From the NCBI GenBank assembly GCA_938027385.1, contig CALJBF010000198.1, positions 1 through 8,062 of the forward strand: a stretch of DNA of 8,062 nt, in the 5' to 3' direction. The position numbers and the translations under genes were made by a program. This document shows, piece after piece, positions 1-6,144 of the stretch (positions within the stretch are counted from its first letter, which is position 1; each line of letters opens with the position of its first letter). The stretch is from an uncultured Porphyromonadaceae bacterium (GTDB lineage Bacteria > Bacteroidota > Bacteroidia > Bacteroidales > Muribaculaceae). The notes below the pieces were generated by a model. The model searched no databases. It was not told the DNA's origin and saw nothing but the letters and a program-made list of their open reading frames with translations.

Positions 1-883
1 GCCTGATGGCAATCAGGCCGCCGACAGTAAGCACCACGCTGACCGCCACGGCGATGATGTCGGCGGTATTTGAGAGGTCAGCTCCGAAATTGTCGAAGAC
101 GCCGGGTGTGCCACCCTCGTTTACGGTGTGCCATTCGCCAAGCACCACTATCGAGTTGTTGACAATGTGCACAATCATCGGCACCCACAGCGAGCGTGTC
201 CACCACAGCAGATAGCCGAAGTACGCCCCTAACAGGAACCTGGGCACGAATCCGAAAAACTGGAAGTGGAATGCGCTGAATATGAATGCGGTGAGCCAGA
301 TGCACAGATGGGGGCCGAGTGTGGTGGCCATCATGAGCCGCTGCAGTGCGCCGCGGAAAAACAGCTCCTCACTGAATCCGGCCAGCACGCCCACAATCAG
401 TATTGACACAATCAGCGACCCTAACGAGGGGCCGGCCATCATTATATCGGTGGCCTGGGCGGCCGCCTCTTCCATCTGGCGAAACCAGTTCTCCAGACCG
501 GACATGGACTCCGGCAGGTGTATCGATTCGTTCCAGTGTATTATCAGGTTCAGGGCCGGAGCCGAAACTATGAGCGTCAGCACCGCCATGGCCGTTGTCA
601 TGAAGGGGGGCTTTACATCCACCGCCAGCAGTTTCGCCGGCAGACGCGTGGAGAGCATGGCGGCGATTATGGCCGGGATGATGAATACAAGCATATCCTG
701 CACGACGGTGCCGATGCGCATTCCGGCCTCGGGGCGTTTGACTACCATCATCAGCAAGGGAATGAGTATCGAGGCCAGGGCCAGGCAGACCACAAAGGCC
801 AGCAGCAGAATCAGCAGACCCGAACCCGGAGTAGCGAGTCGGAACCCGAGCGGAGCGGGCCGGTTGTCAGGTTGGATGTTCAT
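1..883 (-). CDS. CPBP-family intramembrane metalloprotease (Abi/CAAX protease-like), 3' end cut by window edge
   Basis: Multi-pass membrane protein of the CPBP (CAAX proteases and bacteriocin-processing enzymes) family, which cleaves substrates within the membrane. I translated 294 codons from the ATG at 883; the frame is still open at the left edge, so the C-terminus is missing. The family's three motifs are all present: EExxxR as EELFFR (E172, E173, R177), FxxxH as FSAFH (F202, H206) and HxxxN as HIVNN (H239, N243). Glutamate and histidines form the presumed metal site. Hydrophobic segments lie near residues 22-48, 60-78, 97-115, 153-170, 192-212, 215-228, 232-248 and 275-293. The start codon overlaps the stop of trmN6 as ATGA, so translation is probably coupled and both share a transcript. 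The substrate is unknown; bacterial relatives are linked to peptide maturation, bacteriocin self-immunity or protein quality control. Family assignment is firm, specific role is not. Confidence 0.9.
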   Translation of the reverse strand, partial: MNIQPDNRPAPLGFRLATPGSGLLILLLAFVVCLALASILIPLLMMVVKRPEAGMRIGTVVQDMLVFIIPAIIAAMLSTRLPAKLLAVDVKPPFMTTAMAVLTLIVSAPALNLIIHWNESIHLPESMSGLENWFRQMEEAAAQATDIMMAGPSLGSLIVSILIVGVLAGFSEELFFRGALQRLMMATTLGPHLCIWLTAFIFSAFHFQFFGFVPRFLLGAYFGYLLWWTRSLWVPMIVHIVNNSIVVLGEWHTVNEGGTPGVFDNFGADLSNTADIIAVAVSVVLTVGGLIAIR

Positions 884-1629
884 TTTACTGTAATATAATA
901 AGGTGATACCAGTTTGGTGTATTCTGGGGTAGGGAGGGTGTCGGTACCGCGGATGGCCAAGGTGTCTGATACTGTCGGTATGCCTGAATTCCCGGCATGG
1001 CGGCGTAACCGCCATAATAGACGGCGCGGCGCACGGCCTGTGACTGTCGAGACCTCGGTTACACGTTCAACGGACAACCCGGCCAGAGTCGCCTCAGTCT
1101 CGATGTGTCGGCGGGAGTCAGGCATCGAGATCATACACAGAGAGCCACCCGGCGCGAGCAAATCAGGGGCGGCGGTTACAAGCGACAGCGGCGAGAGTGC
1201 GGCGGCATGCCGGGCATCACGACGGCGTGCGTCGGGCGCCTCCGCTCCGTTGGTGAAAAACGGAGGATTGGAAATTATGAGGTCAAACATTCCGTGTTCA
1301 GAGACTACGGGGGCTCGGAAATCGGCGTTGACAAGATGCAGTCTTCCGCACCAGGGCGACCGTGCGAAATTCTCGGCCGCCTCGGCCGCCGTTTCGTCAT
1401 CGATCTCGACGGCCGTTATCTCTGCGGCGCTGAGAACCTGTGCGGCCATAAGGGCGATTACTCCGGTGCCGGTGCCGACGTCAAGCACACGTGCCGCATC
1501 GGCATGGTTGCCGTCAAGCGCCCATGCGCCGAGCAGAACACCGTCGGTGCCGACCTTCATGGCCGACCGACAGTTGCTTACGTCGAACTCTCTGAAATGA
1601 AAAACCGTCTCGCGGTCTGGGTTGCGCAT
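880..1629 (-). CDS. trmN6: tRNA1(Val) (adenine(37)-N6)-methyltransferase
   Basis: SAM-dependent methyltransferase of the YfiC/TrmN6 family, which forms N6-methyladenosine at A37 of tRNA1(Val) in the cytoplasm. Counting from the ATG at 1629 (249 residues), the family signature MKVGTDGVLLGAW is at 24-36. The SAM-binding glycine motif DVGTGTG is at 50-56, the acidic end of strand 2 (AVEIDD) follows, and the adenine N6-methylase catalytic motif NPPFF is at 121-125. Length matches the family. A TTG codon at 1656 in the same frame would add nine residues. I prefer the ATG because the F-x-F-R-x-F segment that opens the family then begins about ten residues in, as in the E. coli protein. Neither start has a clear ribosome-binding site. 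The gene is divergent from engB, and its stop overlaps the start of the downstream CPBP protease gene by four bases. I could not find a convincing promoter for it. Confidence 0.9.
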   Translation of the reverse strand: MRNPDRETVFHFREFDVSNCRSAMKVGTDGVLLGAWALDGNHADAARVLDVGTGTGVIALMAAQVLSAAEITAVEIDDETAAEAAENFARSPWCGRLHLVNADFRAPVVSEHGMFDLIISNPPFFTNGAEAPDARRRDARHAAALSPLSLVTAAPDLLAPGGSLCMISMPDSRRHIETEATLAGLSVERVTEVSTVTGRAPRRLLWRLRRHAGNSGIPTVSDTLAIRGTDTLPTPEYTKLVSPYYITVK

Positions 1630-1707
1630 GGCTGTGAACGGATGAATGATATTCAACTATGAAACGGTTGTCGGGCCGGGATATTGCATAACTTTACGCC
1701 GGGCGGA

Positions 1708-1739
1708 TTTGTTTATTATAGGCAGTATGATTAATTTTG
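1708..1739 (+). promoter_or_regulatory. Bacteroidota-type promoter for engB
   Basis: TTTG at 1708-1711, a 20-base spacer, then TAATTTTG at 1732-1739. This matches the Bacteroidota housekeeping consensus of TTTG near -33 and TAnnTTTG near -7. Transcription should start near 1746, giving a leader of about 20 bases before the engB ATG at 1765. The leader is A-rich (AAAAAAGAGA) without a strong Shine-Dalgarno sequence, which is usual in this phylum. Confidence 0.7.
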
Positions 1740-1764
1740 ACGGAATTTTCAAAAAAGAGACATT

Positions 1765-2388
1765 ATGATAGTAAATTCAGCCCGGTTTGTGATCAGTAAT
1801 TCAAAATGGCAGGCATGTCCGTCTGAGATGCGCCACGAGTTCGCCTTCATCGGGCGTTCGAATGTTGGCAAATCGTCGCTGATAAATATGCTCACGGGTC
1901 AGAAAGCCCTGGCAATGACTTCGGCCACGCCCGGCAAGACTATGCTCATCAATCATTTTCTGGTAAATGACGAGTGGTTCCTGGTTGACCTGCCCGGCTA
2001 CGGCTATGCACGCCGCAGCAAGGCTGACCGCGACAAGCTGATGAAGATGATTCAGGGGTATATACTGGGGCGCGAGCAGATGACGTGCCTTTTCCTGCTT
2101 ATCGACGGTCGCCACGACCCTCAGAAAATCGACATGGAGTTCATGGAGTGGCTTGGCGAGAACGGTGTGCCCTTCTGCATCGTATTCACCAAACTTGACA
2201 AGATGACCTCAACCGCCGCCAAGGCGCAGACCGCCAGTTACCTTTCTGCGTTGCTTGAGAAGTGGGAAGAGCTGCCCCCGGTGTTCCGCACTTCGGCAGT
2301 CGACCGTCGCGGGCGCAACGAGATTCTCGACTATATCGACCAGCTCTGCAAACTTCCGTTGCTCGATACAGACAGCGCGAATCAATAA
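1765..2388 (+). CDS. engB: Ribosome biogenesis GTP-binding protein EngB (YihA/YsxC)
   Basis: Small TRAFAC-class GTPase of 207 residues, needed in many bacteria for assembly of the large (50S) ribosomal subunit and often essential. All five GTPase motifs are visible: G1 P-loop GRSNVGKS (30-37), G2 region TPGKT (55-59), G3 DLPG within VDLPGYGYA (75-78), G4 TKLD (142-145) and G5 TSA (176-178). The combination of SATPGKT followed by DLPGYGYA is specific to EngB among the small GTPases. Length is typical (about 195-210 residues). The ATG at 1765 gives the family's normal short N-terminus before the P-loop and sits about 20 bases after the predicted transcription start. Transcription is divergent from trmN6. 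The 72-codon gene starting 65 bases downstream could be co-transcribed. Nothing abnormal is seen in the protein. Confidence 0.97.
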   Translation: MIVNSARFVISNSKWQACPSEMRHEFAFIGRSNVGKSSLINMLTGQKALAMTSATPGKTMLINHFLVNDEWFLVDLPGYGYARRSKADRDKLMKMIQGYILGREQMTCLFLLIDGRHDPQKIDMEFMEWLGENGVPFCIVFTKLDKMTSTAAKAQTASYLSALLEKWEELPPVFRTSAVDRRGRNEILDYIDQLCKLPLLDTDSANQ

Positions 2389-2453
2389 ACATTTGCGCGC
2401 CTCAAGCCGTTTTTAGGTTATAATCATATCTGAGAACTTAAAAACATAAAGCC

Positions 2454-2672
2454 ATGCTTGAGAAATATTCAAACCCCACGGAAAAGGTCGATATACCCGC
2501 CGATGTTGTGGCAGATGCCGCACAGAAAGCGAAACAGGCTCTGAAAGACCTGCCCGGTGCAGCCATTGACAAAGCCGACGACGACCGCACCACCCGACGC
2601 CTCGTTGACCAGCGCACATGCGAGCAGAACAGCAATCCCCGCGATAACGAAGGTCCGTCAGACAAAAGCTGA
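2454..2672 (+). CDS. Small hypothetical protein, 72 residues
   Basis: I do not recognise this protein. It is a hydrophilic, highly charged 72-residue polypeptide without a signal peptide or membrane segment. Residues 18-35 (VVADAAQKAKQALKDL) look like an amphipathic helix. From about residue 38 onward the sequence is rich in D, R, N and P, and is probably disordered; it contains a single cysteine. Codon choice, with many G/C third positions, resembles that of the neighbouring genes, and the frame runs from an ATG to a stop just before a strong terminator, so I think it is translated. It follows engB by 65 bases in the same direction. A weak promoter-like pair (TTTG at 2392-2395 and TAGGTTAT at 2414-2421, spacer 18) may give it its own transcript. 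No clear Shine-Dalgarno is seen. Opposite-strand frames here lack comparable support. Confidence 0.6.
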   Translation: MLEKYSNPTEKVDIPADVVADAAQKAKQALKDLPGAAIDKADDDRTTRRLVDQRTCEQNSNPRDNEGPSDKS

Positions 2673-2695
2673 AGGAGGGTACCATAACAGACCTA

Positions 2696-2729
2696 CAATA
2701 AAAGCCCGCACATGTGCGGGCTTTTATTG
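2696..2729. terminator. Bidirectional intrinsic terminator, perfect palindrome
   Basis: A perfect 34-base inverted repeat: 15-base arms read CAATAAAAGCCCGCA and its complement around a CATG centre. Transcripts from either side form a GC-rich stem (GCCCGCA paired with TGCGGGC) followed by a TTTTATTG tract, which is the layout of a two-way rho-independent terminator. It lies between the 72-codon gene ending at 2672 and the convergent crp-type gene ending at 2754, so it can end both transcripts. Confidence 0.92.
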
Positions 2730-2753
2730 TTATTATATCATAATGATGGGGAA

Positions 2754-3452
2754 TCAGCCGAACTTGGAGATTTTGCGGAGCATCGCCTCGTTGAGGATGC
2801 GGATGCGGCGCCCGTCGACCGTAATTAGTTTTTCGGTGACGAAACCTGACAGCGTGCGTATGGCGTTGGAGGTGGTCATGTTCGAGAGGTTGGCCAGATC
2901 CTCACGCGCCATGTAGATGCGCAGGGTCATGCCGTCTTCCTCGAAACCGTAATGATCGCGCAGCACCATCAGTGCCTCGGCCAGGCGCCCGCGGATATGT
3001 TTCTGCGTGAGGTTGACGATCTTGGTGTCGGAACCGCCGAGGTTGCGCGACAGTTCATGGATGAAGAACCAGGCAAGACGGCGATTGCCGTTGATAAGAT
3101 CCTCAACGAGTGTCATCGGGAGTGTGCCCACGGTCGACGGCTCGAATGCGGCGGCCGACGAGTTGTATTTCTCCTTGGCGAAATAGGCGCGGTAGCCGAA
3201 ATACTGCACCGGTCTGATCAGGCGCAGAATCTGCACGCGGCCTCCGATACCGTCCTTGAATTTCTTTACCTTGCCCGACAGCAGACACCAGAGGCTTTCG
3301 GGGTCTTCCCCCTCGGCATAAATCAGCTGGTTCTTTTTATAATTGTGTATTTCAAAAGCGTCGATGATGCGGCGTTTTTCATCAGGCTCGAGTATCGTCC
3401 AGATTTCGGCCAGATCTTCGCTTATGACTTTTTCGAGTGCACTTTTAATCAT
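2754..3452 (-). CDS. Crp/Fnr-family transcriptional regulator
   Basis: DNA-binding regulator of 232 residues with the Crp/Fnr layout. An N-terminal cyclic-nucleotide-binding-like beta-roll spans about residues 25-120, a dimerisation helix about 123-160 and a C-terminal winged helix-turn-helix about 160-225. The turn-helix MAREDLANLSNMTTSNAIRT (181-200) has the Crp-type pattern R-x-x-L-A-x-L and a serine/arginine-bearing recognition helix near 192-204. The phosphate-binding cassette is degenerate: where E. coli Crp has G-E-L and R-S, this protein has YFGYRAYF (84-91) and YNSSAAA (96-102). It lacks the glutamate and arginine that hold cAMP, so its ligand is probably not cAMP. There is no Fnr-type N-terminal cysteine cluster; the only cysteine is C56. 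It is transcribed alone from the promoter at 3493-3523, with a leader of about 35 bases, and ends at the shared terminator. Targets cannot be read from the sequence. Autoregulation is plausible given the palindromes in its promoter. Confidence 0.92.
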   Translation of the reverse strand: MIKSALEKVISEDLAEIWTILEPDEKRRIIDAFEIHNYKKNQLIYAEGEDPESLWCLLSGKVKKFKDGIGGRVQILRLIRPVQYFGYRAYFAKEKYNSSAAAFEPSTVGTLPMTLVEDLINGNRRLAWFFIHELSRNLGGSDTKIVNLTQKHIRGRLAEALMVLRDHYGFEEDGMTLRIYMAREDLANLSNMTTSNAIRTLSGFVTEKLITVDGRRIRILNEAMLRKISKFG

Positions 3453-3480
3453 GTCGGGTAAGATTCGCGCTGTGTGATTA

Positions 3481-3492
3481 TGTTATATAACA
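3481..3492. promoter_or_regulatory. Perfect 12-base palindrome at the predicted crp transcription start (operator candidate)
   Basis: TGTTATATAACA is its own reverse complement and directly abuts the -7 element at 3493-3500. It therefore covers the predicted start of the crp-type transcript (about 3486). A dimeric regulator bound here would block initiation. Its role as an operator is inference from position and symmetry; AT-rich palindromes of this size can occur by chance. Confidence 0.4.
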
Positions 3493-3523
3493 CAAAGGTA
3501 CTGCTTTTTTGCAAATATGCAAA
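3493..3523 (-). promoter_or_regulatory. Bacteroidota-type promoter for the Crp/Fnr regulator
   Basis: Read on the minus strand: TTTG at 3523-3520, a 19-base spacer, then TACCTTTG at 3500-3493. This exactly fits TTTG / TAnnTTTG with the usual spacing. Predicted transcription start is near 3486, about 35 bases before the ATG at 3452. A second TTTG at 3515-3512 is too close (11 bases) to serve as the -33 element. Confidence 0.75.
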
Positions 3524-3524
3524 A
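3507..3524. repeat. Inverted repeat TTTTGCA-N4-TGCAAAA over the crp -33 region
   Basis: Seven-base arms TTTTGCA (3507-3513) and TGCAAAA (3518-3524) are separated by AATA. The right arm contains the -33 TTTG of the crp promoter on the minus strand, so the site is well placed to be an activator or repressor binding site. Symmetry is seen directly; the regulatory role is inferred. Confidence 0.45.
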
Positions 3525-3557
3525 CGCGATATGCCAAAAAATCAACATATCGCGTTT
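3522..3557 (-). terminator. 12-base perfect stem hairpin, possible terminator of the export operon
   Basis: Arms AAACGCGATATG (3522-3533) and CATATCGCGTTT (3546-3557) are exact complements around a 12-base loop. On the minus strand this hairpin lies about 115 bases past the stop of the TolC-type gene and just upstream of the crp promoter, where a terminator would be expected. The right-hand end on the minus strand is TTTTGCATATTTGC, only a weak U-tract, and the stem is AT-flanked. An alternative role as a regulator-binding inverted repeat is possible. Termination is inference. Confidence 0.45.
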
Positions 3558-3592
3558 CTGCAGGGCGCGGGCGCCGGTCGGCGGCAGTCCCG

Positions 3593-3637
3593 TCACATAC
3601 ATCACATATGTTACATACGTTACATACGTCACATACT
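3593..3637. repeat. Tandem array, five copies of a 9-base unit
   Basis: Five consecutive 9-base units fill 3593-3637: TCACATACA, TCACATATG, TTACATACG, TTACATACG and TCACATACT. The core TYACATA is in every copy and copies three and four are identical. The array lies in the noncoding gap between the TolC-type gene and crp, 33 bases past the tolC stop, and follows a short GC-rich stretch (about 3561-3588). Function is unknown; it could be a replication-slippage product, a spaced set of protein-binding sites, or transcribed 3' UTR. Confidence 0.85.
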
Positions 3638-3670
3638 TTATATATTGGTGTAATGGAAACCCGTGGGGTG

Positions 3671-5002
3671 TCAGCTTATGCCCCCTGTCTGGTAGAACTG
3701 CAGTATGCGGCAGCGCAGCAGGTAGTCATAGCGGGCCTGGATGGCTGAAATCTCTGTGCGGAACAGGTTGTTGCTGGCCTGCTGGAGCTCGTAGGAGGTA
3801 GCGCGGCCAAGGTCGAATTTCTCGCGCACGGCCTCGAACGCTTTGCCGGTGGCCACAAGACTCTCCTGCGAGGCTTTATACTGGTCGCGCGAGGCCACGG
3901 CCTGGGTGTGGGCCAGGCGGATGGTCTTGTCGATTTCGGTTTCGCGGCGCTCGGCCTCGAGAGTGGCCTGAATCTGCTGCAGACGTGCGCGGCGCACTGA
4001 GTTGCGGGTCGAGAAGGCGTCGAAAATGGGTATCGACAGGCGGAAACCGAAGTATGTGGAGTAGTTGTGGCGCATCTGGTTGCCGAACGACTCGTTGTCG
4101 AATCCGCTCACTGAATAATACTGCGAGCCGGTCGAGGCGCCGAACGAGAGCTTGGGAATCCACCCCGACTTGGCCACCGCCACATTATCTTTGGCTGCAG
4201 TGATTGCGGCGCGGGCGGCAAGGATGGAATTGTTGGTGGCAAGCGCCTGCTCGAGTACCTGCGACGCGGCGGGGAGGTAGGCGTCGTCGCCGTCGAGCCC
4301 CTGTATATCGAATCCCTCGGCATCGCCCAACTGCAGCAGGTTGGCCAGTGTGATCAGCTGGGTGCGGGCGTCGCCCTGCGCCGAGACAAGCTGAAGACGG
4401 TTCTGGGCCAGTTGAGCCTCCAGGTCATAAACCTCGGCCTCGGCCACTTTGCCGGCGTCGGCCAGGGCGCGCTGGCGTTCAAGCTGATATTCCGACAGGT
4501 CGACCTGCGCCTGCGACGATTTCACTACCTCGCGGGCATAGAGCACCTGCAGGTACTGGGTGATCACGTTCAACTCTATGTCATCTTTTGCGGCCTCGTA
4601 TTCGAGCAATGTCTGCTGCAGGGCCGACTTGGCGTACTTGAGGCGCCTTACATTCTCGAGCCCCTGGAACAGCGGGAGGTTCAGCGACACGCCCCACTGG
4701 AAGTTGGTGGTGTTGCGGTCGGCGTAGGTATTGTCGGCCGTGAGTCCGCGGCCGAAGTTGAAACTCTCTGACGCATCTGCCGAGAGGGTAGGCAGGAAAG
4801 CATCCTTGGCCTGGGTCACGGTCAGCTCTGAATCGTCAATCTGCAGAGCCTGCTGACGCACCGAGATGTTGTGCGCCACTGCATAGGTGATGCATGAGTC
4901 GAGACTCCACGCCTCGGCGTGTGCCCCGGCCGGGGTGACGGCAGCACAGACGGCCACTATGACCCCTGCGAGCGCATATATTGATCCGTTACTTGTTTTC
5001 AT
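3671..5002 (-). CDS. TolC-family outer-membrane efflux channel
   Basis: Outer-membrane component of a tripartite exporter, 443 residues; trimers form a beta-barrel in the outer membrane and an alpha-helical tunnel across the periplasm. A Sec signal peptide spans about residues 1-29, with a hydrophobic core LAGVIVAVCAAV and a likely cut after AHA. The mature protein shows the duplicated OEP architecture. Each half has long helices around a strand region: GVSLNLPLFQG in the first half (about 109-119) and FGFRLSIPIFDAF in the second. These paired G-x-x-L-x-x-P-[LI]-F/D motifs mark the TolC internal repeat. The helices are rich in A, Q, E and L, as usual for the tunnel. The gene overlaps the 3' end of the upstream adaptor gene by 14 bases, placing it last in the operon. 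It is not a lipoprotein, since no lipobox cysteine is at the cleavage site. The exported substrate cannot be read from the sequence. Confidence 0.94.
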   Translation of the reverse strand: MKTSNGSIYALAGVIVAVCAAVTPAGAHAEAWSLDSCITYAVAHNISVRQQALQIDDSELTVTQAKDAFLPTLSADASESFNFGRGLTADNTYADRNTTNFQWGVSLNLPLFQGLENVRRLKYAKSALQQTLLEYEAAKDDIELNVITQYLQVLYAREVVKSSQAQVDLSEYQLERQRALADAGKVAEAEVYDLEAQLAQNRLQLVSAQGDARTQLITLANLLQLGDAEGFDIQGLDGDDAYLPAASQVLEQALATNNSILAARAAITAAKDNVAVAKSGWIPKLSFGASTGSQYYSVSGFDNESFGNQMRHNYSTYFGFRLSIPIFDAFSTRNSVRRARLQQIQATLEAERRETEIDKTIRLAHTQAVASRDQYKASQESLVATGKAFEAVREKFDLGRATSYELQQASNNLFRTEISAIQARYDYLLRCRILQFYQTGGIS

Positions 5003-6086
5003 TGCCGCGGAGTTTTGTCTTGGTGTTGATCACGCTGTCGGTGAGGGCTACTTTCAGGCCGTCGCTTACGCCGGTCTTCACGGCCTGGCGGCGGAATTTC
5101 TGGGCCGGTTTCTCGGCTTCGAGCACATAGACGAAGGCGCTGTCACCCTCATATTCAATCACGCTTTCGGGGATTACCACCGCACCCTCGGCACGCTGCA
5201 GCACTACCGAGGCGTTGGCCGAGTAGCCGGCGCGCAGTTTGCCGGTGTCGGCGGCGTCGATGGCGGCCTTGACCTCGAAGGTGTTGGTGCCGTTGTCATC
5301 CACGGCCATAGGGGCTATCTTCTCGATGACAGCCTTGAAGTTCGATCCGGCCACGGCGCCGACCGAGATGGTGACGGGCTGACCTTCGGAAAGCAGGTCG
5401 ATTTCGGTCTCGTCAACTTTCCCCTTGAAGATGAGGTCGGTCATGTCGGCCACTTTGGCGATTGTGGTGCCGTCGTTGAACGTGTTCGACTGGATTACCG
5501 ACGAACCTACCTTCACCGGCACTTCGAGAACCACGCCGGTAACGGTGGAACGAACCAGGGTGTTCGACCCCTGGGCGTTGGATGCCGATACGCCGTCGCG
5601 CACGATGGTGAGCTGGTCCTGGGCCTGCGAGAGTTCGGCACGCGCCTGGTCGTAGGCAGCCTTGTCGGCCTCGAATTTCTCGCGGCTCTCATATTTCTTC
5701 TCGTAAAGCATGCGTGTACGCTCGTAGGTGGCCTTGGCCTGTTCGAGGCTGATTTTCGCCACGTCGACACGGTTCAGGGCCTGCGATAGCTGGGCCTCTT
5801 CAGGGATAACCTTGATCTTGGCGATGATGTCGCCGTTGTTCACATGGTCGCCGGCCTCGACAAGAATCTCCGAGATGATGCCTGAGATCTGCGGCTTGAT
5901 TTCGATTTCGTCACGCGGCTCGATTTTGCCGGTGAGCACGCTTGTGCGCTCCACGTCGCCGCGTTCGGGGGTTACCAGTTCGTAGGTTGTGTCGTGATGA
6001 CGCGAATTGAGAAACAGGAATACAAATGTGCCGACAAACATGCACGCCACGATGCACCAGAGCACGATTTTGAAAAACTTTTTCAT
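4989..6086 (-). CDS. HlyD/MacA-type periplasmic adaptor (membrane fusion protein)
   Basis: Periplasmic adaptor of 365 residues linking the inner-membrane permeases to the TolC channel. One N-terminal membrane anchor (about 7-27) holds it in the inner membrane. A split biotinyl-lipoyl-like domain follows: IEIKPQISGIISEI with VEAGDHVNNGDIIAKI (about 61-91), and the second half RSTVTGVVLEVPVKVGS (about 179-195). Between them is an alpha-helical hairpin (about 95-165) with heptad-like A/E/Q/L content. A beta-barrel domain (about 215-295) includes DLIFKGKVDETEIDLL and LRAGYSANASVVL, and a membrane-proximal domain ends the protein. This order matches MacA-like adaptors serving MacB-type ABC permeases. 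The gene is 58 bases downstream of permease B, the only real gap in the operon; I see no promoter in that gap, so co-transcription is likely. Its 3' end overlaps the TolC-type gene by 14 bases. Confidence 0.93.
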   Translation of the reverse strand: MKKFFKIVLWCIVACMFVGTFVFLFLNSRHHDTTYELVTPERGDVERTSVLTGKIEPRDEIEIKPQISGIISEILVEAGDHVNNGDIIAKIKVIPEEAQLSQALNRVDVAKISLEQAKATYERTRMLYEKKYESREKFEADKAAYDQARAELSQAQDQLTIVRDGVSASNAQGSNTLVRSTVTGVVLEVPVKVGSSVIQSNTFNDGTTIAKVADMTDLIFKGKVDETEIDLLSEGQPVTISVGAVAGSNFKAVIEKIAPMAVDDNGTNTFEVKAAIDAADTGKLRAGYSANASVVLQRAEGAVVIPESVIEYEGDSAFVYVLEAEKPAQKFRRQAVKTGVSDGLKVALTDSVINTKTKLRGNENK

Positions 6087-6144
6087 CTATATTGTTTATT
6101 TTGTTTCTGAATGTGATGATATTTCGTAATCAATGACGGATATG

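Noticed and set aside
282..893. 203-codon plus-strand reading frame opposite the CPBP protease
   Set aside because: It is antisense to a protein with three intact family motifs; long opposite-strand frames are expected in GC-rich coding DNA, and its translation shows no domain.
1630..1656. TTG start at 1656 for trmN6, adding nine residues
   Set aside because: The added residues do not resemble the family N-terminus and the ATG at 1629 gives the expected distance to the first conserved motif; it cannot be fully excluded.
914..1662. Two long plus-strand frames (228 and 185 codons) opposite trmN6
   Set aside because: Both are low-complexity R/S/A or R/G-rich translations antisense to a clear methyltransferase.
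3473..3493. Possible Crp consensus site TGTGA-N6-TCACA upstream of crp
   Set aside because: TGTGA is present at 3473-3477, but no TCACA lies at the required spacing.
3593..3637. CRISPR array
   Set aside because: The 9-base units are contiguous with no spacers, and no cas genes are nearby.
3517..3801. Plus-strand frame reading through the 9-base array (T-Y-[VI] repeats)
   Set aside because: The periodic peptide is just the 9-base repeat translated; the frame then runs antisense into the TolC-type gene and has no supporting start signal.
4887..5789. 300-codon plus-strand frame opposite the adaptor gene
   Set aside because: The minus strand encodes a complete adaptor with recognisable domains; the plus frame is H/G/V-rich with no motif and crosses a gene boundary.
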